Below, in pieces: positions 7,330 to 14,578 of a DNA stretch of 18,337 nucleotides. The notes below the pieces were generated by a model that worked only from the letters and a program-made list of their open reading frames with translations, did no database searches and was not told the origin of the DNA. The stretch is from Desulfuromonas sp. Its GTDB lineage: Bacteria; Desulfobacterota; Desulfuromonadia; Desulfuromonadales; SZUA-401. The translations under genes were made by a program, and so were the position numbers. Positions within the stretch are counted from its first letter, which is position 1. Each line of letters begins with the position of its first letter. The stretch lies in NCBI GenBank assembly GCA_002869605.1, contig PKUI01000031.1, forward strand, positions 1 to 18,337, given 5' to 3'.

Positions 7330-8181
7330 CTAGGCTTCACCCGCCAGTTCACGCAGCAACGCCAGGTTGCGCAGGTCCCACGCGCTGTCCTCCCCCTTGG
7401 GGGTTTCGAGGATCTTCGGCACCTCTACGAAACGCTGGTCCTGCATCAAAGCCCGGAAACCTTCGAGTCCGACCGCACCTTCGCCAAGCTGCTCGTGCCG
7501 GTCGACTCTCGATGAAAGCCCCTTCTTGCTGTCGTTGACATGAAAGGCCTGGATTCGGTCGACCCCAATCAACCGCTCGAACTCCTCCATGGTGGCAGCG
7601 TACGCTTCGGCGCTGGTCAGGTCATACCCGGAAGCCAGCGCATGGCAGGTATCGAAGCAGACTCCGAAACGACCACCCGACACCTGCTCCATGATCTCGG
7701 CGAGATGTTCGAAGCGCCACCCGAGGTTGGTCCCCTGTCCGGCGGTATTTTCGATCAACACCGTGACATCGTCCGGGGCCTCGGCAAAGATCTCCCGGAA
7801 CGACTCGGCCACCTTGGCGATGCCGGCCTCTTCCCCTGCGCCGAGATGCGAGCCGGGATGCATCACCAGCCCCGGGATGCCGAGCTGGGAACAGCGCACC
7901 AACTCATTGGCGAAGGCCGCCTTCGACTTCGCCCACTTCTCGTCGTCGGTCGCAGCGAGGTTAATCAGGTAGGTGTCATGGGCAATCACCGGACCGATCG
8001 GGCTCCTTTCCCAGGCTTCGCGAAACAGCCTGGCGTCTTCGTCACTGATCGGCTTGGCACGCCACTGGCTGGCGTTCTTGGTAAAAACCTGCATCGCGGT
8101 GCAACCGACCTCTTCACCGCGTGCAAAGGCGAGGTGCAGTCCGCCGGAGATCGACATATGCGCACCGATCGGTTGACTCAT
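7330..8181 (-). CDS. nfo: Endonuclease IV (AP endonuclease)
   Basis: Metal-dependent AP endonuclease of base excision repair, with 283 residues (E. coli Nfo has 285). All nine metal ligands of the trinuclear zinc site can be placed: His68, His108, Glu144 (IENTAG), Asp177 and His180 (FDTCH), His214 (FHVNDSK), Asp227 and His229 (DRH), and Glu259 (LETP). The N-terminal IGAHMSISGGL is typical. The ATG overlaps the stop of the HAD gene as ATGA (8178-8181). Confidence 0.98.
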   Translation of the reverse strand: MSQPIGAHMSISGGLHLAFARGEEVGCTAMQVFTKNASQWRAKPISDEDARLFREAWERSPIGPVIAHDTYLINLAATDDEKWAKSKAAFANELVRCSQLGIPGLVMHPGSHLGAGEEAGIAKVAESFREIFAEAPDDVTVLIENTAGQGTNLGWRFEHLAEIMEQVSGGRFGVCFDTCHALASGYDLTSAEAYAATMEEFERLIGVDRIQAFHVNDSKKGLSSRVDRHEQLGEGAVGLEGFRALMQDQRFVEVPKILETPKGEDSAWDLRNLALLRELAGEA

Positions 8182-8831
8182 AGTGCTTGCTCCCGTGGAA
8201 GAATAAAATGTTGAGTGATCGCTTCGGCGGCAGCCGCCGCATCGGCGACCTGCAGGTCGAAGCCGCTCTCCTGCGTGCCGCCATAAACCAGCACGGTCTT
8301 CATGCCGAGTTCGCGCGCCCGGACAAGATTGGCCGCCGAATCTTCAACCATCACGCAGCGCCGGGGGTCCGCCGCCAGGGTCTCGAGCACCCTGCGGTAC
8401 GGCTCGGGGTTCGGCTTCGGCATGTACGCAGCGATGCGGACATCGAAGATCTGGGTAAAATGGTGTCCGACGCCGAGAGCATCGAGCACCCGCGTGGCAT
8501 GCTCGCGAGAGCCGTTGGTAAACACGTGACACGGCGCATCGAGCGCCGCGAGGCTGCCTTGCAACCGCTCATCGGGGATAATGCGCGAGGCGATATCGAC
8601 ATCGTGCACGTAGTCAAGGTAAGCCTCGGGGTCGACCCGGTGATGCCGGATCAGCCCCTGCAGGGTGGCGCCGTAGTCCCTCCAGTAGCGACGCCGTAAG
8701 CCGTCGACCTCGGGTACGGGGATCGCCACCTCCTCGACCATGAAGCGATTGATACGCACGTCGATAAGCGAAAACAGGTCGTGCTTCGGGTCGTAGAGGG
8801 TGTTATCGAGATCGAACAGGACGGCTTCCAC
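8178..8831 (-). CDS. HAD-superfamily hydrolase, pyrimidine 5'-nucleotidase type
   Basis: Predicted phosphatase of 217 residues. HAD motif I is FDLDNTLYD with nucleophile Asp7 and Asp9, motif II is FTNGS (Thr105), motif III is Lys139 in MPKPNPEPY, and motif IV is VMVEDSAANL (Glu163, Asp164). The pattern fits the SDT1/phenylphosphatase-like pyrimidine 5'-nucleotidase group, probably a house-cleaning nucleotidase; the substrate is inference. I chose the GTG at 8831, which overlaps the HIT stop by one base (TAGTG) behind a GGGGGCGGG stretch. A longer frame from 8936 would run through the HIT gene and only adds low-complexity residues. Confidence 0.88.
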   Translation of the reverse strand: MEAVLFDLDNTLYDPKHDLFSLIDVRINRFMVEEVAIPVPEVDGLRRRYWRDYGATLQGLIRHHRVDPEAYLDYVHDVDIASRIIPDERLQGSLAALDAPCHVFTNGSREHATRVLDALGVGHHFTQIFDVRIAAYMPKPNPEPYRRVLETLAADPRRCVMVEDSAANLVRARELGMKTVLVYGGTQESGFDLQVADAAAAAEAITQHFILPREQAL

Positions 8832-9247
8832 TAACCCGCCCCCAGTGCCTTGCGGATCGCCTTGATCCGGGCGGCGTTCTCGTTGCTGCTCAGGTGCAGC
8901 TCCGCGTGCGCTTCGCTCCAGATCGGCCGGGGCCATAACGGATCGTCGGTGAAACGTGGCACCAGGTGCCAGTGGATGTGCGGCACCATGTTGCCGAGCA
9001 GCTCGTAGTTCATCTTGGCCGGCTGGAACAGTTCGGCGAGCGCTGCGGCGACCCGCACCATCTCCTCCATCACCCCCTGACGAACCTCGGGCTCGAGGTG
9101 AAAAAGCTCGGTGACATGCTCACGGGTGAACAACAGGCAGTAACCACGAAAATACTGGTCGCGGTTGAGGACCAGGCGTGAATATTTGCCTTCCCAGATT
9201 TGCAGGTCGGCATCATCCTCCCAGCGACTGCACATCACGCAACTCAT
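8831..9247 (-). CDS. HIT-family nucleotide hydrolase
   Basis: Histidine-triad protein of 138 residues. The catalytic HxHxH is VPHIHWHLVPRF (His90, His92, His94), and the N-terminal strand region RLVLNRDQYFRGYCLLF is typical of dinucleoside-polyphosphate (Ap4A-type) hydrolases. An N-terminal CVMC pair (Cys3, Cys6) may bind zinc together with later residues (inference). The start has GGGGAG about 11 nt upstream, inside what was probably dapF coding sequence: extending dapF past its TGA gives a stop that overlaps this ATG as ATGA. Confidence 0.92.
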   Translation of the reverse strand: MSCVMCSRWEDDADLQIWEGKYSRLVLNRDQYFRGYCLLFTREHVTELFHLEPEVRQGVMEEMVRVAAALAELFQPAKMNYELLGNMVPHIHWHLVPRFTDDPLWPRPIWSEAHAELHLSSNENAARIKAIRKALGAG

Positions 9248-9285
9248 TGTGGACTGTACTCCCCGGAAAAAACCTCGACGGCAGG
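9244..9285 (-). other. Severed 3' end of dapF (in-frame sequence after the TGA)
   Basis: Directly after the dapF TGA (9286-9288) the same frame continues with 13 codons, PAVEVFSGEYSPQ, and then a second TGA at 9244-9246. Together with a glycine at the first TGA this restores GPAVEVFSGE, which matches the conserved DapF C-terminus (E. coli ends GPATHVYDGFI, from memory). The second TGA overlaps the HIT ATG as ATGA, the coupling style used elsewhere in this operon. Confidence 0.85.
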
Positions 9286-10083
9286 TCAGGTCATGAAGAC
9301 CTCGCCGTCACCGCACCATTCCATCTCCAGGTCGCCACCGAGCAGGTGGTTGACGAGCTGCCCCTCGGTGCGCCCGGTCAGCACCCCGGCCACGGTCACC
9401 GCCGAGGCCCCGGTGCCGCAGGCAAGGGTTTCCCCCGCGCCCCGCTCCCAGGTACGCTGGCGTACCTCGCGACTGGAGAGCACTTCGACAAACTCGACGT
9501 TGATCCGCTGCGGAAAAGCCGGGTGGTTTTCAATGGCAGGACCATAGGTCGCCACCGGGAAGTTCGCGACATCGTCGACGAAGATCACGCAGTGCGGGTT
9601 TCCCATCGACACGCAGGTCACCGCGAAGATGCGATCGAGCACCTGCAGTCGCTGTTCGACGACCTCCCCCTCGCCCATGGTCACCACCGGGATTTCATGG
9701 GCATCGAGACGCGGACGCCCCATATCGACACGCACCTTGTCGACCCGGCCGTCATCGTTGAGGCTCAGTTTGAGCGACAGCACCCCGGCACCGGTCTCCA
9801 CGAGGATGGCGGTTTCGGCGACCAAGCCGTGGTCGTAGGCATACTTGGCCACGCAACGCACGCCGTTGCCGCACATCTCCGCCTCGCTGCCATCGGCATT
9901 GAACATCCGCATGCGCACATCGGCGCTCTCGCTGGGAAGGATCAGGATCAAACCGTCCGAGCCGACGCCGAAATGACGATCGCTGATCTTCCGCGCCAGT
10001 GTCGCCGGATCGTCGACCTGCTCCTCGAAACCGTTGACGTACACATAGTCGTTGCCGGCGCCGTGCATTTTGGTAAATTTCAT
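9286..10083 (-). CDS. dapF: Diaminopimelate epimerase, C-terminus cut by an in-frame TGA
   Basis: Converts LL- to meso-diaminopimelate for lysine and peptidoglycan synthesis. As read it has 265 residues. Catalytic cysteines are Cys71 (MCGNGVRC) and Cys222 (ACGTGA); [11 protein letters not shown] (6-16) and [13 protein letters not shown] (159-171) are family signatures. I start at the ATG at 10083, with GGAG 5 nt upstream; a GTG two codons earlier is possible. The frame stops at ...GEVFMT, just where DapF normally continues with a conserved GPA..V..G. The codon is TGA instead of an expected GGA or similar, and reading through gives 279 residues, the usual size. The last strand is therefore missing unless the TGA is an error or is read through. 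Confidence 0.93.
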   Translation of the reverse strand: MKFTKMHGAGNDYVYVNGFEEQVDDPATLARKISDRHFGVGSDGLILILPSESADVRMRMFNADGSEAEMCGNGVRCVAKYAYDHGLVAETAILVETGAGVLSLKLSLNDDGRVDKVRVDMGRPRLDAHEIPVVTMGEGEVVEQRLQVLDRIFAVTCVSMGNPHCVIFVDDVANFPVATYGPAIENHPAFPQRINVEFVEVLSSREVRQRTWERGAGETLACGTGASAVTVAGVLTGRTEGQLVNHLLGGDLEMEWCGDGEVFMT

Positions 10084-10114
10084 AACCACTCCACGTTCGC
10101 GTTGTTATCAGGGT

Positions 10115-10143
10115 ATTATAGGTACATCGTCCCCCCTTCACAA
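10115..10143 (-). promoter_or_regulatory. Promoter of the dapF operon
   Basis: On the minus strand TTGTGA (10138-10143), a 17-bp spacer and a perfect TATAAT (10115-10120) lie 32 bp upstream of the dapF ATG. It is the only strong promoter seen for the six-gene unit dapF to darP. Confidence 0.7.
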
Positions 10144-10159
10144 GAGGAGCGATTGGAAC

Positions 10160-10188
10160 TTGACACCCTTTTCGCTGCAGGCAAAAAT
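10160..10188 (+). promoter_or_regulatory. Candidate promoter for the secreted-protein/MBL operon
   Basis: A perfect TTGACA (10160-10165), a 17-bp spacer and AAAAAT (10183-10188, four of six matches) precede the secreted-protein gene, giving a leader of about 30 nt. It is divergent from the dapF promoter, with the two -35 boxes 16 bp apart. Confidence 0.5.
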
Positions 10189-10224
10189 GCAGCCCGCTCA
10201 ACATCTCAACTCCAGGAGGCTTTC

Positions 10225-10689
10225 ATGCTACGCTGTGCCCTATCCGCCCTCGCCCTGCTTCTGAGCCTGTGCGTCACCGCGGGCGCCGTCAGTCTCGACG
10301 ACTTCGCACCGCGGGTGCAGGACCTGAATGTCACCGCGCACGCCGACCTGCCAGGCTTCAAGGCGACGCTCTCGAGCAGTTTCGGGGTTCCGGTACCGCG
10401 CATCGAAAAGCTGGTCGTTGCGCTCGGTTCGCCCGCCGACGCCTACTTCTGCCTCAAGCTCGGCCGACTCAGCGGGCACTCCATCGAACGGGTCCAGCAT
10501 GAATTCCAGGCCCACCGCGGCCAGGGCTGGGGGGTAATCGCCAAAAACCTCGGCATCAAACCGGGCTCCAAGGCCTTCCATGAGCTCAAGAATACGGAAA
10601 AGTTCAAGCAACAGCACAAAAACAAACACAACAACAAGAACCAGAACAAAAACAACAAGAGCAATAAAAACAAGGGCAAAAAGAAGTAG
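10225..10689 (+). CDS. Secreted protein with GWGVIAK...GIKPGS domain and Lys/Asn-rich tail
   Basis: Function not recognised. The 154-residue product begins with a signal peptide (basic MLR, hydrophobic core to about residue 18, AGA cleavage site near 21), so it should be periplasmic or exported; Cys16 lacks a proper lipobox. Residues 72-123 form a compact domain with YFCLKLGRLSGHSIERV and GWGVIAKNLGIKPGSKAF (101-118), a motif I recall from uncharacterised proteobacterial exported proteins. Residues 128-154 are a low-complexity tail of 11 Lys and 9 Asn among 27 residues, strongly basic and A-rich at the DNA level. The start is well marked by AGGAGG 5 nt before the ATG. Likely co-transcribed with the two genes that follow. 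Confidence 0.85.
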   Translation: MLRCALSALALLLSLCVTAGAVSLDDFAPRVQDLNVTAHADLPGFKATLSSSFGVPVPRIEKLVVALGSPADAYFCLKLGRLSGHSIERVQHEFQAHRGQGWGVIAKNLGIKPGSKAFHELKNTEKFKQQHKNKHNNKNQNKNNKSNKNKGKKK

Positions 10690-10710
10690 CCCGCGAAAGG
10701 AATAGCACAG

Positions 10711-10932
10711 ATGGCTTACAATCTTAAAACCAAGATCTGGCAGACCGGAGCCCTCGACTGGTGGGGCATGATCGGCGACGACGATGTCTACCTCGGCAGC
10801 CGCGAGTTCCCCCAACCTCCCGAAGAGGGGGACGAGTGGCTGGTGCTCAAGACCGGTGACGTGTTCAGGATTATCGACGGCGAAATCGTACTGATCGAAA
10901 AACGCGAAGTGCACAAGCCGGAGTGGCTGTGA
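10711..10932 (+). CDS. Small uncharacterised protein (73 residues)
   Basis: Not recognised. A soluble, acidic, tryptophan-rich protein with no signal peptide or membrane segment; predicted mostly beta (WWGMIGDDDVYLGS, WLVLKTGDVFRIIDGEIVLI). An AAAGGAA site lies 8 nt before the ATG. The 3' end overlaps the MBL gene start as GTGA (10929-10932), and it begins 21 bp after the secreted-protein stop, so it looks like a real middle gene of a three-gene operon. The coupling suggests a role tied to the MBL hydrolase (inference). Confidence 0.75.
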   Translation: MAYNLKTKIWQTGALDWWGMIGDDDVYLGSREFPQPPEEGDEWLVLKTGDVFRIIDGEIVLIEKREVHKPEWL

Positions 10933-11546
10933 ACCCCTCACTGACCATCATACAGATCGCGGCAGGGAAGATGAATAACTTCTCCTACCTGGTCTACTGC
11001 CCGGAAACAGGCGAGGGCATAGGTGTCGACCCCTCATTGGAACCAGACCATCTGCTCGAGGCCTGCCGCGAACATCAGGTCACGCTCAAGCTGCTGGTCA
11101 ATACCCATGGACACAACGACCACATCGCCGGTAACGACGCCATCCTCAAGGCGACCGGGGCCCGACTCGCAGCGCATCCCCTCGAAACCAAGGCCGACAT
11201 CGAGCTGGACGAAGGGAGCGTGCTCCAGGTCGGCCAAGGAAAGGTCAAGGTGCTGCACACTCCGGGACACACCCCCGGCTCGCTCACCCTCAACCCGCCC
11301 GGCGCACTGATCACCGGCGACACCCTGTTCGTCACCCGCTGTGGCCGGGCCGACTTCCCTGGCAGCGACCCGATTGCGCTCTATCACAGTCTGCAGCGTC
11401 TCGCCGGCTACCCTCCGGAGACCAGGGTCTACCCCGGACACGACTACGGCCCACAGCCGAACTCGACCATCGGCTACGAGCTGGAACACAACGAATATTT
11501 GCGCTGCCCTGATCTGGAGAACTTCATCCAGCTGCGCATGGGATAA
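10929..11546 (+). CDS. MBL-fold metallo-hydrolase, glyoxalase II / persulfide dioxygenase group
   Basis: The 205-residue metallo-beta-lactamase-fold enzyme has the motifs THGHNDHIAGN (His60, His62, Asp64, His65), HTPGHTPGSL (His110, His114), GDTLF (Asp131) and VYPGHDYG (His171). The sequence FVTRCGRADF followed by ALYHSLQRL and YPGHDYGP..ST resembles ETHE1-like persulfide dioxygenases and short GloB-like proteins; I cannot decide between sulfur and thioester chemistry. I chose the GTG at 10929, with GGAG 5 nt upstream and a GTGA overlap with the preceding stop; a GTG two codons earlier would leave no spacing. A strong terminator follows 16 nt after the stop. Confidence 0.88.
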   Translation: MNPSLTIIQIAAGKMNNFSYLVYCPETGEGIGVDPSLEPDHLLEACREHQVTLKLLVNTHGHNDHIAGNDAILKATGARLAAHPLETKADIELDEGSVLQVGQGKVKVLHTPGHTPGSLTLNPPGALITGDTLFVTRCGRADFPGSDPIALYHSLQRLAGYPPETRVYPGHDYGPQPNSTIGYELEHNEYLRCPDLENFIQLRMG

Positions 11547-11562
11547 TCATCCCCGAAGAATC

Positions 11563-11601
11563 GCAAAAGCCCCGCTTCGTCTAGCGAAGCGGGGCTTTTG
11601 C
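11563..11601. terminator. Intrinsic terminator with 17-bp perfect stem
   Basis: Arms 11563-11579 and 11585-11601 are perfectly complementary around a 5-nt loop. The stem contains GCCCCGCTTCG and is flanked by AAAA and TTTT, so it can act on both strands. It separates the plus-strand MBL operon from the convergent chemoreceptor gene. Confidence 0.88.
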
Positions 11602-11717
11602 AGTTTGCAACCTGATCACGTTCTCAGAGATCCAGATCTTTGGCTATTTTTTTGAAGCACCCTTACTGACACCGAAGCGCCTAACACGCTCTTCGCACCA
11701 GTAACCCGTTAGCCCAC

Positions 11718-13496
11718 CTAGAACTTTTCGAAGTCACTGTCGAGATGATCCTGGCGTGCCCCCTCGATCCTTTTTTGTGACGAGTCCTGGGCTGCGGAAG
11801 CCTTGTGACTCCGCACCGCGTACCCCCCGGAACCCGCCTGACCGGAACCGACGCCGCCCCCCGCTCCGATTGAAAAGTAAGAAATCATTGATGCCAATTG
11901 ATCTGATTGACTGGAAAGCTCTTCGGAGGTGCTGGCCATCTCTTCGGAAGAAGAGGCATTTTGCTGAATAACCGAATCCAGCTGCTGAATCGCCCGCGAT
12001 ATCTGCTCGGCACCGGCATCCTGCTCCCGGCTCGCGGCGCTGATCTCCTGCACAAGCTCGGCGGTACGCTGAATATTGGGGACCAGGGCACCCAACATCG
12101 ACCCTGCCTCTTCCGCCGCACCAACACTGGAAATGGACAATTCGTTGATTTCGGCAGCCGACTGCTGGCTCCGTTCAGCCAGCTTACGTACCTCTGCCGC
12201 GACCACGGCAAACCCCTTACCCTGCTCACCGGCACGCGCCGCCTCGATCGCCGCGTTAAGTGCCAACAGATTCGTCTGACGTGCAATCTCTTCGACGATG
12301 GTGATTTTCTCGGCGATCGCCCGCATCGCCTGAACGGTTGCATCCACAGCCTTACCGCTGCTTTGGGCTTCTCCGGCAGCCTGCACGGCGATCTTTTCCG
12401 TCAAGGCCGCGTTATCGGCGTTCTGCCGGATGTTCGCCGTCATTTCCTCCACGCTGGAAGAGGCTTCCTCGGCCGATGCCGCCTGCTCCGTGGCCCCTTG
12501 AGACATCTCCTCACTGGAGGCGCTCATGGCCTGTGCACCGGAGGTGACATTTTTGACCGAGTTATGGACCTCCCCGATGACTTCACGTAATTTTTCGACC
12601 ATGTTGCTCAATGAGCGACCAAGTTGATCCCTGTCGCTGGAAAGTTGAACGTCAACATCAAGGTTGCCGTTGGCAATCTGGTCGGCCAGCAATGCCTGCC
12701 TGTTCAAAGCTCCGGACATCCCGTTGAAAGCCGTGGCCAACTCGCCAAACTCGTCTCGACTAGCGATCTCTACGCGTTTCGTGAAGTCGCCGGCGGCCAC
12801 ATTGTTGATCGCCGTCAGGGTGGTCGATACAGCCCTTGATATCCCCGCGGAGATAAACCAGGCCAGCAGCCCACCGAGTAAAAAGCCGGTGACGGAGCAG
12901 GCAATGATCAGGGTCTTGGCGTTGGAAAAAGTGGCTTCGGCGGCTTTTTCGTGTTCCTGCACAATGGTCAGGGTCGATTCGGTTGCCCGGTCGAGGTAGG
13001 CCCGCATCTCATCGAATTTGGCGCTGGTCTCCCCCAGCGAAAGCTCCATCGCCCTTTGCTTTCCAGACTCGCTGCCTTCCCTCAAGGCGTCAATCACGTC
13101 CCTGGACGAAGCGGCCCATTCTTCGCGTGCCTTTTTGTAGCCGTTCACTTCGGCACTGGAGATGTTCTCTCCCGCAAGCGCGACAAATTGGCTCCAGCGA
13201 TCCTGCGATTGCTCGAAGTTCTCTTCGTACATCGCAACAAATTCTCCGAAGCGAGAGCCGTTGACATCACTAAATATCAATGAGCGCTCCGCGACCAGAA
13301 GCTGATGCAGATCTCGATCTGACTGGAGCAGCCTTTCAAGGCTCGGGAGCTGTTTGTCGGTAATCCCGTCCAGGTTTGCATTGATATTATCGGCGCTGCG
13401 CAAACCAACGGTACTGATGATCACCATAAATACTAGGACTCCAGAGAATCCCAGCAAAAGCTTTTTCCCAACCTTCAGATCCTTGAGCAACATCAT
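11718..13496 (-). CDS. Methyl-accepting chemotaxis protein with tandem HAMP
   Basis: Transmembrane chemoreceptor of 592 residues. Order: TM1 (about 11-32), periplasmic four-helix-bundle-type sensor (33-193), TM2 (194-216), HAMP (217-260), a second HAMP-like segment (about 270-310, [13 protein letters not shown] and DQLGRSL), then the cytoplasmic signalling coiled coil. The hairpin tip is at 403-442 ([38 protein letters not shown]). The C-terminus is a Gly/Ser linker ending DFEKF, reminiscent of the CheR/CheB-tethering pentapeptide but with Phe for Trp. The start at 13496 has GGAGG 6 nt upstream; a longer frame to 13694 runs through the promoter and is rejected. The ligand cannot be told. Confidence 0.95.
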   Translation of the reverse strand: MMLLKDLKVGKKLLLGFSGVLVFMVIISTVGLRSADNINANLDGITDKQLPSLERLLQSDRDLHQLLVAERSLIFSDVNGSRFGEFVAMYEENFEQSQDRWSQFVALAGENISSAEVNGYKKAREEWAASSRDVIDALREGSESGKQRAMELSLGETSAKFDEMRAYLDRATESTLTIVQEHEKAAEATFSNAKTLIIACSVTGFLLGGLLAWFISAGISRAVSTTLTAINNVAAGDFTKRVEIASRDEFGELATAFNGMSGALNRQALLADQIANGNLDVDVQLSSDRDQLGRSLSNMVEKLREVIGEVHNSVKNVTSGAQAMSASSEEMSQGATEQAASAEEASSSVEEMTANIRQNADNAALTEKIAVQAAGEAQSSGKAVDATVQAMRAIAEKITIVEEIARQTNLLALNAAIEAARAGEQGKGFAVVAAEVRKLAERSQQSAAEINELSISSVGAAEEAGSMLGALVPNIQRTAELVQEISAASREQDAGAEQISRAIQQLDSVIQQNASSSEEMASTSEELSSQSDQLASMISYFSIGAGGGVGSGQAGSGGYAVRSHKASAAQDSSQKRIEGARQDHLDSDFEKF

Positions 13497-13579
13497 GTGC
13501 TTCCTCCACGCCCGGGGACAAATAGGGCTTGTTCGTATTATGTTTTCGAACTTGGAACCGTCTTTTCCCCTCACGATAC

Positions 13580-13595
13580 AGCAAGTAGCATACCA
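13580..13595 (-). promoter_or_regulatory. Sigma-54 type promoter for the chemoreceptor gene
   Basis: Minus-strand TGGTATGCTACTTGCT carries the invariant GG and GC separated by exactly 10 nt and matches the -24/-12 consensus TGGCACG-N4-TTGCW at 10 of 12 defined positions. Predicted start is near 13569, about 73 nt before the ATG. Chemoreceptor and motility genes are often RpoN-dependent in this group of bacteria (established in general, inferred here). Confidence 0.55.
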
Positions 13596-13843
13596 CCCAC
13601 ATGAACCCTGCGTAACCAGCTGTTTCTTTAAGGCAAATGCGTACAAAAGTGCATATTCTAACGCTTCAACCTCCCGTAACCCAAACCACACCAAATGGCG
13701 TTAAGACAAGAAAACTCACGTGAATTCAGAACCTTGAGCTTGCGTAACGATCTGGACACCCGCAACCAGGGTTGCCCCCTTTGCCCCAGCAGCGGCAGAG
13801 AGTGTCATGAATGTGCTGGAGTGCCTGCCCCTCCAAACGTCGG

Positions 13844-13871
13844 CGCCCGTTTCGAACATCGAAACGGGGCG
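13844..13871. terminator. Hairpin downstream of the zinc-ribbon gene
   Basis: GCGCCCGTTTCG-type arm (13844-13854) pairs with CGAAACGGGGCG (13860-13871) around the loop AACAT, with one bulged G. It begins about 50 nt after the zinc-ribbon stop. No T-run follows on the minus strand, so termination is uncertain. Confidence 0.35.
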
Positions 13872-13919
13872 ACATTTTATCACAAGGCGGATCCCAAGCG
13901 CAGACCCGCGCCTTCAAGC

Positions 13920-14303
13920 TTACATGGTATCGAAGTCGTCCGCCTCAACCATGTCGCCACTTGTATCCAGGAACGAATCCTTTTGTGAATCCTTGACGAC
14001 TTCGACCTGATTATGCGCTACGGAACAGACCGTGCCGCAAATCGTGCATTCGTAAAGTTCTTCATGAAACTGGAAGGCCTGCAGGTCGGTTTCACGGCTG
14101 ACCATGCACCGACACGTCGGGCAGACGAAATCGGTGCTCACCGTCTGCTTTTTTTGCACGCGTCCCTTGATGATTTTCAACACCTCTCCTGAAAAGGTCC
14201 AAATCCCTCCACAGTCTCCGCATTCACGCGCATCTTGCGAGAATCCCTCGGCATGCAGATCGATCTCGACATGCTTCTTGCTTTTGCACAACGGACATTT
14301 CAT
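13920..14303 (-). CDS. Double zinc-ribbon protein, function unknown
   Basis: The 127-residue soluble protein has four CxxC knuckles: CPLC (3-6), CGDC, CPTC and CTIC. Paired in order they would make two zinc ribbons, one N-terminal (CPLCKSKK...ECGDCGGIW) and one central (VCPTCRCM...YECTICGTVC). The C-terminal third is acidic (SGDMVEADDFDTM) and probably disordered. I start at the ATG at 14303 because the CPLC knuckle follows at once; GGGAGG lies 10 nt upstream. A frame to 14522 adds 73 residues of no recognisable character. Possible roles are nucleic-acid binding or a structural zinc protein; nothing decides. Confidence 0.75.
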   Translation of the reverse strand: MKCPLCKSKKHVEIDLHAEGFSQDARECGDCGGIWTFSGEVLKIIKGRVQKKQTVSTDFVCPTCRCMVSRETDLQAFQFHEELYECTICGTVCSVAHNQVEVVKDSQKDSFLDTSGDMVEADDFDTM

Positions 14304-14424
14304 TGGCCTGGCACCTCCCATGAATTTATCGCTAGCTGCAGTCTCTAATTCAAAGTGTAGCCTATTTAGGCCCGACCAGCAAAACCCTGCCGTGCGCTCC
14401 CTGCCTGGAGAACACGCGGATTTT

Positions 14425-14451
14425 TTGTAAGCAGCTGGCTTTGTGTATAAA
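14425..14451 (+). promoter_or_regulatory. Weak candidate promoter for the AspT-type transporter
   Basis: TATAAA (14446-14451) with TTGTAA (14425-14430) 15 bp upstream, a short spacer; an alternative TTTTTG has 18 bp. It would give a leader of about 120 nt. The rest of the 275-bp gap between the zinc-ribbon gene and the transporter shows nothing recognisable. Confidence 0.3.
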
Positions 14452-14578
14452 ATTGATGTATTTAAAACAGCTGATTTCAATAGACTGATGGTCGAACGTT
14501 TTGGCGGGGCAGCCTTCTGCACCCCTTCCGCCTGTCATTCATCATCCGTACAACCCCTCACGACTCTCCGGAGGCCTC

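Larger units (their letters stand above)
13497..13919. other. Intergenic stretch without a recognisable gene
   Basis: 423 bp between two minus-strand genes. It holds the sigma-54 promoter and the hairpin listed separately. Several short open frames exist on both strands, but none has a ribosome site plus a recognisable product. The minus-strand frame continuous with the chemoreceptor is open back to 13694, yet gives an atypical N-terminus. No tRNA-like or riboswitch-like structure was recognised. Confidence 0.5.

Noticed and set aside
9244..9288. Selenocysteine at the dapF TGA, given that the organism has mnmH
   Set aside because: DapF has Gly here, not Cys; no convincing SECIS-like hairpin is seen just after the TGA, and mnmH needs only selenophosphate, not Sec coding.
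9178..10689. 503-codon plus-strand open frame through dapF into the secreted protein
   Set aside because: Only its last 154 codons, after AGGAGG and a signal peptide, are a gene; the rest is antisense to dapF in GC-rich DNA.
13497..13694. 66-codon N-terminal extension of the chemoreceptor
   Set aside because: The internal ATG at 13496 has a good GGAGG site and a typical receptor N-terminus; the extension crosses the sigma-54 promoter.
13569..13695. Possible riboswitch (c-di-GMP type) upstream of the chemoreceptor
   Set aside because: Checked by eye for the GEMM core motifs on the minus strand; they are not present.
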